Assembly: GCF_000620465.1 (NCBI RefSeq)
Contig: NZ_KK211140.1
Span: forward strand, 1 to 64,000
Length of the DNA stretch: 64,000 nucleotides
Source of the DNA: Ralstonia sp. UNC404CL21Col
GTDB taxonomy: Bacteria > Pseudomonadota > Gammaproteobacteria > Burkholderiales > Burkholderiaceae
Direction of reading: 5' to 3'
The position numbers and the translations under genes are program-made. This document shows, piece by piece, positions 48,467 through 59,924 of the stretch. Position 1 is the first letter of the stretch, and each line of letters begins with the position of its first letter. The notes below the pieces were generated by a model, which made no database searches, was not told where the DNA came from, and saw only the letters and a program-made list of their open reading frames with translations.

Positions 48467-50614
48467 ATGCCCGACGCTGATACTGCGCCGGCGCCGAAGC
48501 CAAAACGCGCGGCCACGGCAGATAAGGCGGCCAAGGCAACGGCCAAAACCGCCCGCCCGGCAGACAAGCTCGCCAAGCTTGGCCTGCACCGCGACGTCGA
48601 TCTCGTCCTGCATCTGCCGATGCGCTACGAGGATGAAACCACGCTGCTGACCATTGCCGAGGCCACGGCCCGCGCCAACACCGGGTGGGCTGCGCAAGTC
48701 GAAGGCACGGTCACGCGCAATGAAGTGGCGTTCCGGCCGCGCCGGCAGCTGGTCGTGCATATCGCCGATGACTCGGGCGAACTGGTCCTGCGCTTTCTCA
48801 ACTTTTACGGCAGCCAGGTCAAGCAGATGGCCGAAGGCGTGCGCCTGCGCGTGCGCGGCGAAGTGCGCGGCGGCTTTTTCGGCGCCGAGATGGTGCACCC
48901 GACCGTGCGCGCGGTGGCGGACGATGAACCGCTGCCCGATCGCCTGACGCCGGTGTATCCGAGCACGGCTGGCGTGGCCCAAGCCTATCTGCGCAAGGCG
49001 ATCCTGAACGCGCTCACGCGCACGCCGCTGCCGGAAACGCTGCCGAACAGCCTCATCACCGGCCCGCTCGCGCCGCTCAAGCTGATGACGCCGGCCGATG
49101 CCGTGCGCCTGCTGCATCAACCGACGCCCGATGTCGATGAGCACAGCCTTGTCGAGCGCACGCACCCGGCGTGGCTGCGCATCAAGTTTGATGAACTGCT
49201 CTCCCAGCAGCTCTCGCTCAAGCGTGCGCAGGCCGCGCGCCGTATGCGCAACGCGCCTGTCCTGCGCGACAGCGGCAAGGAGGGGCTGCTCGCGCGCTTC
49301 ATGAACGCGCTGCCGTTCAAGCTGACCGGCGCGCAGGCCCGCGTGTGGGAAGAGATCCGCGCCGACCTCGCGCACCCGTACCCGATGCAGCGGTTGCTGC
49401 AGGGCGATGTGGGCAGCGGCAAGACCGTCATTGCCGCGCTGGCAGCCTGCCAGGCCATCGATGCCGGCTGGCAGGCGGCGCTGATGGCCCCGACGGAACT
49501 GCTGGCCGAGCAGCACTATCGCAAGCTTTCTGCGTGGCTCGAACCGCTGGGCGTGGACATCGTCTGGCTGGCCGGCAGCCTCAAGCGCAAGCAGAAGGAC
49601 GAGGCGGCTGCGCGCGTGGCCGCTGGCACGGCGCAACTCGTGATCGGTACGCACGCGCTGATCCAGGATGCCGTCACGTTCGCGCGACTCGGCCTGGCGG
49701 TGGTGGACGAACAGCATCGCTTTGGCGTGGCGCAGCGGCTCGCCCTGCGCGGCAAGGCAAGCAACGGCGATGCACCTGCCGCCAACGCCCAGGTGCCGCA
49801 CCAGCTGATGATGTCCGCCACGCCGATCCCGCGCACGCTCGCGATGACGTACTACGCCGACCTCGACGTCTCCGCCATCGACGAGTTGCCGCCCGGCCGC
49901 ACGCCCATCGTGACGCGCCTGGTGAACGATGCGCGGCGCGACGAAGTCATTGAACGCATCTACGCCGCCGCCCGCGAAGGGCGACAGGTCTACTGGGTTT
50001 GCCCGCTGATCGAGGAAAGCGAAGCGCTGCAATTGCAGACCGCCGTTGAAACCTTCGAGACGCTTTCGCAAAGTCTGCAAGGCCTGAAAGTAGGCCTTGT
50101 GCACGGACGCCTGCCATCCGCCGAGAAGGCCGCCGTGATGAGCGCCTTCGCCGGCGGCGACCTGCACGTGCTGGTCGCTACGACCGTCATCGAGGTCGGT
50201 GTGGATGTGCCCAATGCCTCGCTGATGGTGATCGAGCACGCCGAGCGCTTTGGCCTTGCGCAGTTGCATCAGTTGCGCGGGCGAGTGGGGCGCGGCACTG
50301 CGGAATCGGTGTGCGTGCTGCTGTATCAGGCGCCGCTGTCGCCGACGGCCAAGCAGCGCCTGCAGACCATGCGCGAGACCACCGATGGTTTCGAAATCGC
50401 CCGGCGCGATCTGGAGATCCGCGGGCCTGGTGAATTCCTCGGCGCGCGGCAATCAGGCGAAGCGATGCTGCGTTTTGCCGATCTGAACCACGATGCGTGG
50501 CTCGTTGAGTTCGCGCAGGGTGCGGCGGACGCGATGCTCGCGCGCTTTCCTGAAGCGGTGGACACCCACCTCAAGCGCTGGCTGGGCGAGCGCGAGCACT
50601 ACCTGCGGGTTTAA
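48467..50614 (+). CDS. recG: ATP-dependent DNA helicase RecG
   Basis: Branch-migration helicase for replication-fork reversal and recombination. An OB/wedge region (about 50-250) precedes the helicase core with Walker A GDVGSGKT, Walker B-type VVDEQHRFG, TATPIPRT-like SATPIPRT and the motif QLRGRVGRG. 715 residues; the first ~35 are Ala/Lys-rich and variable. Start uncertain: ATG 48467 or GTG 48428; neither has a strong RBS. Confidence 0.94.
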   Translation: MPDADTAPAPKPKRAATADKAAKATAKTARPADKLAKLGLHRDVDLVLHLPMRYEDETTLLTIAEATARANTGWAAQVEGTVTRNEVAFRPRRQLVVHIADDSGELVLRFLNFYGSQVKQMAEGVRLRVRGEVRGGFFGAEMVHPTVRAVADDEPLPDRLTPVYPSTAGVAQAYLRKAILNALTRTPLPETLPNSLITGPLAPLKLMTPADAVRLLHQPTPDVDEHSLVERTHPAWLRIKFDELLSQQLSLKRAQAARRMRNAPVLRDSGKEGLLARFMNALPFKLTGAQARVWEEIRADLAHPYPMQRLLQGDVGSGKTVIAALAACQAIDAGWQAALMAPTELLAEQHYRKLSAWLEPLGVDIVWLAGSLKRKQKDEAAARVAAGTAQLVIGTHALIQDAVTFARLGLAVVDEQHRFGVAQRLALRGKASNGDAPAANAQVPHQLMMSATPIPRTLAMTYYADLDVSAIDELPPGRTPIVTRLVNDARRDEVIERIYAAAREGRQVYWVCPLIEESEALQLQTAVETFETLSQSLQGLKVGLVHGRLPSAEKAAVMSAFAGGDLHVLVATTVIEVGVDVPNASLMVIEHAERFGLAQLHQLRGRVGRGTAESVCVLLYQAPLSPTAKQRLQTMRETTDGFEIARRDLEIRGPGEFLGARQSGEAMLRFADLNHDAWLVEFAQGAADAMLARFPEAVDTHLKRWLGEREHYLRV

Positions 50615-50631
50615 AGGCCGCGGCGCAAGCT

Positions 50632-51651
50632 TCAATGCGCCGGCTGTACCTGCTTGCGCAGGCGCTTGACGGTGTACATCTCGCGATCGGCCTGATCGAG
50701 CAGGGCGGTGATCTCCGTGCCGTCTTCGGGCATGACTGCCATGCCGATGCTGACGCGAAGGTCTAGCGGCTGGCCCTCGAACACGTACGGCTGCTGCACT
50801 TCTTCCATCAACCGCTCGCTTTGCGCCTGCGCATCGGCCCGCGCGCCGATGCCGGGCAGGATGACGGCAAACTCATCGCCGCCCACGCGCGCGACCGTGT
50901 CGGAGCGCCGCGCCGTGCGGCCCATGCGCTGGGCGGTCTCGCGAATGGCCGCATCGCCGGCGCGGTGGCCATGCCGATCATTGATGAGCTTGAGGTTGTC
51001 CATGTCGATGTTGAGCACACCCAGACCGCCATGCGCACGTTGTGCCAGATGGATCGACTGGCGCAGGCGGTCATAGAACAGCGCGCGGTTGGGCAAGTCG
51101 GTCAATGCGTCGTGCGTGGCGCGCAGGTACAGCTGATCGCGCTCGGCGTTGGCGGCGTGGAACATGGCTGCGGCAATCAGTTCAGACATCAGCTCGAGCA
51201 CGCCGATGTCGCTTTCGCCGAAGGCATCGACTTCCGGCGCCACCAGCTTGAGCACGCCGACCGTGGTGTCGAGATGCCGCAGCGGCGTGACCACCATCGA
51301 GCGCAAACCCACGCGGCGGCAGGCTTCGCGGTCGACGCGGGCGTCCGTTTCAGAGTCGGTGCATTGCAGGATCTCGCCGGTCTGCACACACAGGCCTGAC
51401 AGGCTGCCCTTGCGCGCCAGGCGCAGGCCCAGCAGCGTTTCGGTGAGGCCAGAGGTGGCGCGGTAGACCATCTCATCGCCCCCGGCCAATTCGATCACGG
51501 CGCCCGTCGCGCATGTCAGATGCTGTGCCCGCTCGGTGACCAGCGCCATGATCGCGCCGAGATCTGTGCCCAGCTTGGCGATTTCGGACTGCGCTCGCAC
51601 GATTTCGAGCAGCGTGGCGGGGTTTTGCAGAGGCGGGTGAGCGAACGACAT
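50632..51651 (-). CDS. GAF-GGDEF diguanylate cyclase
   Basis: Predicted to make cyclic di-GMP. N-terminal GAF sensor domain (about 20-165), then a GGDEF domain (about 175-335) with intact active site GGDEF (257-261) and inhibitory site Arg248-x-x-Asp251 five residues earlier, so it is probably catalytically active and product-inhibited. No membrane segment. 339 residues. Convergent with recG (17 bp apart). Confidence 0.93.
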   Translation of the reverse strand: MSFAHPPLQNPATLLEIVRAQSEIAKLGTDLGAIMALVTERAQHLTCATGAVIELAGGDEMVYRATSGLTETLLGLRLARKGSLSGLCVQTGEILQCTDSETDARVDREACRRVGLRSMVVTPLRHLDTTVGVLKLVAPEVDAFGESDIGVLELMSELIAAAMFHAANAERDQLYLRATHDALTDLPNRALFYDRLRQSIHLAQRAHGGLGVLNIDMDNLKLINDRHGHRAGDAAIRETAQRMGRTARRSDTVARVGGDEFAVILPGIGARADAQAQSERLMEEVQQPYVFEGQPLDLRVSIGMAVMPEDGTEITALLDQADREMYTVKRLRKQVQPAH

Positions 51652-51687
51652 GGGGGCGCGGTGCGGGTGTGGCTGTGGTTTCGGGCG

Positions 51688-51693
51688 ATTCTA
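51688..51693 (-). promoter_or_regulatory. -10 element upstream of the GGDEF gene
   Basis: TAGAAT on the minus strand (context CTAGAATCGCCC), about 36 bp before the start. TTGACG lies too close to serve as -35. Confidence 0.35.
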
Positions 51694-51808
51694 GCCCGTC
51701 AACCGAATGACATAGATCGAAATGTCGCCGGTGTGAGGCGGCGTTACAACTTTCGTATGTACTGCGACGGGGCGGGGGCTTTTCGGCGGATGCTCCCCCT
51801 CTTGCTGC

Positions 51809-52975
51809 TCAGTTCCCCGCCGGCTCTAGGCGCAGTAGCGTGATCTCCGACGGCGCACCGAATCGCTTGGGCGGGCCCCAATATCCGGTGCCGCGGCTGG
51901 TGTAGATCCACAGGCGTCCAAGCCTGTGCAGCCCCGCCGTAAAAGGCTGCTGCAGCGGGACAAAGAGGCTCCACGGCCAGAACTGGCCGCCATGCGTGTG
52001 CCCAGAAAGCTGCAGGTCGAAGCCGGCCTCCGCAGCGGCGGGAGCGGTGCGGGGTTGGTGCGCGAGCAGGACGGTCGGCGTCACCCCAGGCGGCGAACCT
52101 GCCAGCGCCCGGGCCGGATCGCTGGTGTGCGCGGCGTCGAACTTGCCCGCGCTGAAATCAGTCACGCCCGCAATCACCAGCGGCGCGCCGTCGTGTTCGA
52201 GCACCGCATGCTCGTTCATCAAGACCCGCATGCCGAGCCGCTCGAACTCCGAGACCCAGGGGCCGACGCCCGAGTAGTACTCGTGATTGCCCGTCACCGC
52301 AAAAACGCCGTGCCTTGCCGACATGCCTGCCAGCGGCGCGATGTGCGGACGCAGCACCTCCACCTCGCCGTCCACCAGATCGCCCGTCACGGCAATCACA
52401 TCGGGTCGCAGTGCATTGAGCCGTTCGACCACGCCAGCCACATAGGCGCGCTTGATGGTGGGGCCGACATGCAGATCGGTGATCTGCGCGATGGTGAAAC
52501 CGTGCAGCGCCGCCGGCAGGCCTGCAATGGGCACCGTCACCCGTGCCACGCGCGGAATGCGACGCGCATTGATATAGCCGATCAACGTGACGAGCACGGT
52601 GAGGGCGACGACAAGCAGGGCCGAATCATGGCGGTAGGCGTCTGGAAGCACGATCAGCGCGATGTCGCGCAGCAGCGTCAGCACCAGCAGCGATGAGAAC
52701 AGGCCCATCAGCAATGCCCCGAACCACGTCACGCGATCCGCCAGCGAGATGGGCCGGATCACAAAGCGCGCCGCCATCCCCGTGGGGATCATCACTGTCG
52801 ATACGAGCAGGAAGACGATGCCCGCAGCCCAGCCGGCGCCATTCCAGCCCAGGTCGGGCAGCAGCCGCCATCCGATATAGAGATGCAGCGCTGCGATGAG
52901 CGCCACGGCCGTCGTCAGAAAGCGGCGCCTGCCGCGGGGCAGGGATGGGCTGCCGTTAGGTTCGTCATCACGCAT
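51809..52975 (-). CDS. Membrane-anchored metallophosphoesterase (YkuE/YaeI-like)
   Basis: 388 residues: four or five hydrophobic helices in the first ~135 residues, then a calcineurin-like phosphoesterase domain with all metal motifs, ITDLHVGP, GDLVDGE, GNHEYYSG and SGHTHGGQ. Related proteins include UDP-diacylglucosamine-type and lipid-associated phosphatases, but the substrate cannot be assigned. RBS GGAG precedes the start. Divergent from oxyR. Confidence 0.88.
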   Translation of the reverse strand: MRDDEPNGSPSLPRGRRRFLTTAVALIAALHLYIGWRLLPDLGWNGAGWAAGIVFLLVSTVMIPTGMAARFVIRPISLADRVTWFGALLMGLFSSLLVLTLLRDIALIVLPDAYRHDSALLVVALTVLVTLIGYINARRIPRVARVTVPIAGLPAALHGFTIAQITDLHVGPTIKRAYVAGVVERLNALRPDVIAVTGDLVDGEVEVLRPHIAPLAGMSARHGVFAVTGNHEYYSGVGPWVSEFERLGMRVLMNEHAVLEHDGAPLVIAGVTDFSAGKFDAAHTSDPARALAGSPPGVTPTVLLAHQPRTAPAAAEAGFDLQLSGHTHGGQFWPWSLFVPLQQPFTAGLHRLGRLWIYTSRGTGYWGPPKRFGAPSEITLLRLEPAGN

Positions 52976-53088
52976 GCTGGGGCGGCTCCTTTGGGTCTCG
53001 GTGGGGCGTGTCCACGGAAGATGGGGCGATTGGCAGCGTTGTCAATGCCAGGCACCCGTTCGAACGGCAAGCAACATCGCACGTCCCT

Positions 53089-53097
53089 TGGTAAAAT
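53089..53097 (+). promoter_or_regulatory. Extended -10 promoter element for oxyR
   Basis: TGGTAAAAT, 30 bp before the oxyR ATG, the same 9-mer as before tkt and purB. Confidence 0.5.
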
Positions 53098-53127
53098 CTA
53101 TCGATATCCTCAAGCCGATTGATCGTC

Positions 53128-54075
53128 ATGACGCTCACCGAACTCAAATACATCGTCGCCGTCGCGCGGGAACGCCACTTTGGGCGTGCCGCCGAGGCCT
53201 GCTTCGTCTCGCAACCGACGCTGTCGGTCGCCATCAAGAAGCTGGAAGACGAACTGGCCGTGCAGATCTTCGAGCGCGGCGCGTCGGAAGTGAGCGTCAC
53301 GCCCGTCGGCGAGCAGATCGTCACGCAAGCGCAGCGCGTGCTCGAGCAGACGATGGCGATCCGCGAGATCGCCAAGCAGGGGATGGACCCGCTGGCCGGG
53401 CCGCTGCGGCTCGGGGTGATTTACACGATCGGCCCGTATCTGCTGCCTGCGCTGGTCAAGCAGATGATCGACACCGTCCCGCAGATGCCGCTGATGCTGC
53501 AGGAGAACTTCACCGTGCGGCTGGTGGAGCTGCTCAAGCAAGGCGAGATCGACTGCGCCATCATGGCCGAGCCGTTTCCCGAAGCCGGCCTGATGACGGT
53601 GCCGCTGTACGACGAGCCCTTTGTGGTGGCGGTGCCGCGCGGCCACGAACTGGCGAAGGCATCGTCGGTGGACCCGGAGGCGCTCAAGCAGCAGACCATG
53701 CTGCTACTCGGCAACGGCCATTGCTTCCGCGACCATGTGCTGGGCGTGTGCCCGGAGCTGTCGCGCTTCTCGCAGAACGCAGACGGCATCCAGAAGACTT
53801 TCGAAGGTTCATCGCTCGAAACGATCCGACATATGGTGGCCAGCGGCGTGGGCATTACCGTGCTGCCGCGTACGTCGGTGCCGAACATGCAGCCTGCCGC
53901 CAATGATCTGCTGACCTACGTGCCGTTCCAGGAGCCCGTGCCCGACCGCCGCGTTGTGCTGGCCTGGCGCAAGAGCTTCACCCGCATCGCCGCAATCGAG
54001 GCGGTGGCCAAGGCGGTCGCGCAATGCGATCTGCCCGGCATCAAGCTGCTGCCGCCCACCCCGCTGATCCATTGA
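53128..54075 (+). CDS. oxyR: Hydrogen peroxide-sensing LysR regulator OxyR
   Basis: LysR-type activator of peroxide defence, 315 residues. The N-terminal HTH (about 1-60; CFVSQPTLSVAIKKLE) and sensing domain are complete, and the redox pair Cys199 (GNGHCFRD) and Cys208 (LGVC) falls at exactly the E. coli positions. ATG 53128 is chosen; a TTG at 53119 is three codons upstream. The two downstream genes dps and katG are classical OxyR targets. Confidence 0.96.
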   Translation: MTLTELKYIVAVARERHFGRAAEACFVSQPTLSVAIKKLEDELAVQIFERGASEVSVTPVGEQIVTQAQRVLEQTMAIREIAKQGMDPLAGPLRLGVIYTIGPYLLPALVKQMIDTVPQMPLMLQENFTVRLVELLKQGEIDCAIMAEPFPEAGLMTVPLYDEPFVVAVPRGHELAKASSVDPEALKQQTMLLLGNGHCFRDHVLGVCPELSRFSQNADGIQKTFEGSSLETIRHMVASGVGITVLPRTSVPNMQPAANDLLTYVPFQEPVPDRRVVLAWRKSFTRIAAIEAVAKAVAQCDLPGIKLLPPTPLIH

Positions 54076-54389
54076 TTCACTGATCCGCTGAGTTGTCAGT
54101 TGCCGTCACCGCATGACGGCCATAGCGCACGTCTAATTAATAGATAAAAACAATCAAATATACGGATCAATAGCGTAAAGGTAGACTCTGTTCCATGGTG
54201 AGCGCATCGCTCACCGCCCGATCACCGTGGAGCCCGTCATGTCCTTGCCGCTTGCCTCGAACACCGTTGCGACCGTGCTGGAATGGCTCGCTGCCTATGG
54301 TGAATCGCACTGACCTGACGGATGCACGAAGTTGCTCGCGCAAATGGTGCGGGCATCAGGAAGGCGCAGGGTCGCAAGGAGAAGAAAAC
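54076..54389. other. AT-rich promoter-like region with dyad, oxyR to small membrane protein
   Basis: About 54130-54190 is strikingly AT-rich for this genome (runs such as AATTAATAGATAAAAAC). It is followed by a perfect 8-bp inverted repeat GGTGAGCG/CGCTCACC (54197-54204 and 54208-54215, 3-base spacer). A tiny 24-codon frame (54239-54313) with a fair RBS is present but unsupported. The region probably holds the promoter for the downstream small gene and possibly an OxyR site; I could not fit the ATAG-N7-CTAT pattern cleanly. Confidence 0.45.
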
Positions 54390-54632
54390 ATGGCAATGGT
54401 GCGGATGTTCGTTTCGGAGTGGCAGGGGTTTGCGGGCACAGTGCGCGCCTCGCACGCAGAGGTGCCGACGCTGTCCGGCATGCCGGGCAGTGCAGCCGGT
54501 GGCCGCGGCCCACGCGCGGCTGAATCAGCCCGCCTGCAACGCAAGTGGGTGCGCAAGCAGATCGGTCTATCCATCGTGGCTGCCGGCGCTATGATCGTGC
54601 TCCTGCACGGTATGGTGCAGCTCACGGTCTGA
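54390..54632 (+). CDS. Small single-span membrane protein, unknown function
   Basis: 80 residues behind a good RBS (AAGGAGAA at 54376-54383, 6 bp spacing). The N-terminal half is hydrophilic, with a Gly/Ala/Arg-rich middle and a basic stretch RLQRKWVRKQ followed by one hydrophobic helix (about 57-77, IGLSIVAAGAMIVLLHGMV); the basic flank predicts a cytoplasmic N-terminus. I do not recognise it. Location between oxyR and dps suggests a stress-related gene. The coding claim rests on RBS and helix only. Confidence 0.55.
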   Translation: MAMVRMFVSEWQGFAGTVRASHAEVPTLSGMPGSAAGGRGPRAAESARLQRKWVRKQIGLSIVAAGAMIVLLHGMVQLTV

Positions 54633-54805
54633 TGACCGGCCGATGCTCGGTTGCCAGCCGCTCTGCGTTTCGTCATAGGACGATGCGACGATCGGAACTT
54701 GCTGCGCGAGCGGCAACCGAAAGAAGGCTCCAAGCACGCGTGGCCCGACGCTGAATCCAGCGGACGGCATCGCGTTTTTGCACACCACTTCATAGGGGAA
54801 TCCAG

Positions 54806-57599
<2,794 letters not shown>

Positions 57600-57618
57600 G
57601 CTGCTTTCGGCGGGACTA

Positions 57619-57655
57619 AAATGGCGCCTTGCCTCGTGCAGGCGCCATTTTTCTT
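57619..57655 (+). terminator. Terminator of katG
   Basis: Ten-bp stem AAATGGCGCC/GGCGCCATTT (57619-57628, 57641-57650) followed by a T-rich run, 19 bp after the katG stop. Confidence 0.85.
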
Positions 57656-57666
57656 TGGTGATTTCC

Positions 57667-58542
57667 ATGCAATCGTCCGCTGCCCAACCCAGCCGCCTCG
57701 TGCTCTATGCGCGCCTGATGCGGATGGACAAACCGATCGGCACGCTGCTGCTGTTGTGGCCGACGCTGTGGGCGCTATGGATGGCGGCTGATGGTCATCC
57801 GCCGCTCTCGCTGGTGGTGATTTTCACGGTCGGCACGTTCCTGATGCGCTCGGCCGGCTGCGCCGTCAACGACTGGGCCGATCGCGACTTTGACAAGCAC
57901 GTCAAACGCACCAAGGAGCGGCCGATCACCGCGGGACTGATCGCCCCGTGGGAAGCGCTCGCGGTTGCGGCGGTGCTCTCGCTCATCGCCTTCGCGCTGA
58001 TCCTGCCGCTCAATGCGCTGACGAAGTGGATGTCGGTTGCCGCCATCGTGATTGCCGGCACATATCCGTTCTTCAAGCGGTTCTTCGCGATTCCGCAGGC
58101 GTACCTCGGTATTGCGTTCGGGTTTGGGATTCCGATGGCGTACGCCGCGGTGCAGGATCAAGTGCCGATGCTGGCGTGGCTGATGCTCGCCGGCAATGTG
58201 TTTTGGGCCGTCGCCTATGACACCGCGTATGCGATGGTCGACCGCGATGACGATTTGCTCATCGGCATCAAAACGTCGGCCATTACGTTCGGACGCTACG
58301 ACGTGGCGGCGATCATGCTGTGCTACGTCGGCTTCTTCGGGATCATGGCCTGGGCTGGCCATGTGATGGCGCTAGGCGTGGCGTACTGGATTGGATTTGC
58401 CGCCGCCGTGGTGTTGTCGCTTTGGTATTACCCGATGCTGCAGACGCGGGATCGGATGAAGTGTTTTTTTGTTTTCCGGCATAACAATTGGTTGGGGGCT
58501 TGTTTGTTTGCTGGGGTGGTGGGGGGGTATTTGATGCGCTAA
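57667..58542 (+). CDS. ubiA: 4-hydroxybenzoate octaprenyltransferase UbiA
   Basis: Membrane prenyltransferase joining the polyprenyl tail to 4-hydroxybenzoate in ubiquinone synthesis. 291 residues with about eight helices; the two Asp-rich prenyl-diphosphate motifs are NDWADRDFD and [15 protein letters not shown] 57667 is chosen; GTG 57658 and TTG 57655 sit inside or next to the katG terminator. The gene's last 100 bases become T-rich and then enter the inverted repeat. Confidence 0.95.
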   Translation: MQSSAAQPSRLVLYARLMRMDKPIGTLLLLWPTLWALWMAADGHPPLSLVVIFTVGTFLMRSAGCAVNDWADRDFDKHVKRTKERPITAGLIAPWEALAVAAVLSLIAFALILPLNALTKWMSVAAIVIAGTYPFFKRFFAIPQAYLGIAFGFGIPMAYAAVQDQVPMLAWLMLAGNVFWAVAYDTAYAMVDRDDDLLIGIKTSAITFGRYDVAAIMLCYVGFFGIMAWAGHVMALGVAYWIGFAAAVVLSLWYYPMLQTRDRMKCFFVFRHNNWLGACLFAGVVGGYLMR

Positions 58543-58570
58543 GGGGTTTTTGGTGCATCCCCTTTTCGTA

Positions 58571-59045
58571 CCCTGCCGGGCACGACCTACTTTTCTTTGT
58601 CTTGCCAAAGAAAAGTAGGCAAAAGAAAGGCGCGCCCGAGATGGCGACTTCCCCTTGAATTTGTGTGACCGGGCGGAGAGGGAGGCAAACTCGCTGCGCT
58701 CAGACAGGCCTCCCTCTTTTTTCCGCCCGCTCACAAAAATTCAAGGCGCCATCAAGGGCCTAACGTCAAAAGAAAAAGGCCAACCCATCGCGTGGTTGGC
58801 CTTGTCGCTTGAGCTGGCGCCCAGAAGGTTTGGCTTTGTCCTTTGACTTTCCCTGCCCTATGCGGCGCCTTGAATTTCTGTTGCAAGGAGGAAAAAGAGG
58901 GGAGGCCTGTCTGAGCGCAGCGAGTTTGCCTCCCCTCCCTCCTTGCGACAGAAATTCAAGGAGTCTTTCGCCGCATCGGGCGCGCCTTTCTTTGCTTACT
59001 TTCTTTGGCAAGGCAAAGAAAGTGAGTCAGCCCCGGCAGGGGATG
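58571..59045. repeat. Compound ~475-bp inverted repeat between convergent ubiA and proC
   Basis: The ends match as inverted copies (CCTGCCGGG / CCCCGGCAGG). Nested inside are: a 14-bp perfect hairpin CCTACTTTTCTTTG (58586-58599/58606-58619) and its right counterpart (58998-59007/59014-59023); a long left hairpin (58640-58753, GATGGCG and CCTTGAATTT arms); a long right hairpin with 14-bp arms CCTTGAATTTCTGT (58868-58881/58948-58961); a ~30-base segment present in inverted orientation at about 58685-58716 and 58897-58930; and a central 10-bp hairpin (58776-58785/58794-58803). No gene is in it. Probably a dispersed Ralstonia intergenic element serving as bidirectional terminator. Confidence 0.85.
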
Positions 59046-59069
59046 AAACAAGGGATGCACCAACAACCC

Positions 59070-59894
59070 TCAATCCCTCCCAAACTCCTCCCCCATCTCC
59101 TTCCCCCGAGCCGCCGCAGCATGCATCGCCCGCACAAAAGCAGCCTTGATATCGGCCCCTTCCATTGAAGTCAGCGCTGCATAGGTCGTCCCACCTTTGG
59201 AAGTCACACGCTCGCGCAACACCTCAACCGGCTCGGTCGATTGGCCCGCCAGCGTGGCCGCGCCAATAAACGTCTCGACCGCCAGCGTGCGCCCATCTTC
59301 CGCCGACAGCCCCAGCTCCTGCGCCGCCTGCTGCATCGCTTCGATGAAATAGAACACGTACGCGGGGCCGCTGCCCGAGATGGCGGTCACTGCATCAATC
59401 TGCGCTTCGGCGGGCACCCAAACGCTCTTGCCGACAGCATTGGCGATGGCGCTGGCGGTCGCGCGGTCGGCGTCGGACAAGCCAGCGTTGGCGGCCAGGC
59501 CGGTCATACCCAGACCGGAGAGCGCAGGCGTATTCGGCATCGCCCGCACCACACGTGCGTGACCATTCAGCCAGCGCGACAGATCCTGGATCCGGATGCC
59601 CGCCGCCACCGACAGCACCAGGCTGTCGCGCAGATGCGGTGCCAGTTGCGCACAGACCTCGCGCATCTGCTGCGGCTTGACGGCCAGCACGATCACGTCG
59701 CGGTCGGCCAGTTCGGCGCCCGGAGCAGCGGTTGTGCGGGCGCCCCAGGTCTGCTCGGCGCGGCTGCGGGCGGGTTCGGTCGGATCTACCACCACGATGT
59801 TGGCGCCGTGCGCGCCCTTGGCGATCAGGCCGCCGATGAGGGCCGCCGCCATGTTGCCGCCGCCGATGAAGCCGAGTTTCAAAGTGTCGAGCAT
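59070..59894 (-). CDS. proC: Pyrroline-5-carboxylate reductase
   Basis: Last step of proline synthesis. N-terminal Rossmann motif LGFIGGGNMAAALIGG (about 7-22), and the C-terminal family signature TSKGGTTYAAL with upstream AISGSGPAYVFYFIEAM. 274 residues. 30 bp downstream of the YggS gene on the same strand, the widespread yggS-proC pairing. Confidence 0.96.
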   Translation of the reverse strand: MLDTLKLGFIGGGNMAAALIGGLIAKGAHGANIVVVDPTEPARSRAEQTWGARTTAAPGAELADRDVIVLAVKPQQMREVCAQLAPHLRDSLVLSVAAGIRIQDLSRWLNGHARVVRAMPNTPALSGLGMTGLAANAGLSDADRATASAIANAVGKSVWVPAEAQIDAVTAISGSGPAYVFYFIEAMQQAAQELGLSAEDGRTLAVETFIGAATLAGQSTEPVEVLRERVTSKGGTTYAALTSMEGADIKAAFVRAMHAAAARGKEMGEEFGRD

Positions 59895-59924
59895 GAGAGT
59901 GGTGGTGTGAGAGGAAACAGGAAT

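Noticed and set aside
54134-54175. A canonical OxyR site (ATAG-N7-CTAT repeats) in the AT-rich island
   Set aside because: Single ATAG elements occur but the spacing and second half do not fit cleanly.
54239-54313. A 24-codon frame starting MSLPLASNTV before the small membrane protein
   Set aside because: Too short to judge, no helix or motif; a fair RBS alone is not enough.
57616-57622. CTAAAAT as a -10 element for ubiA
   Set aside because: These bases form the left arm of the katG terminator stem.
58372-58734. Small open frames within the compound inverted repeat downstream of ubiA
   Set aside because: They run through palindromic repeat sequence and have repeat-derived composition; no protein features.
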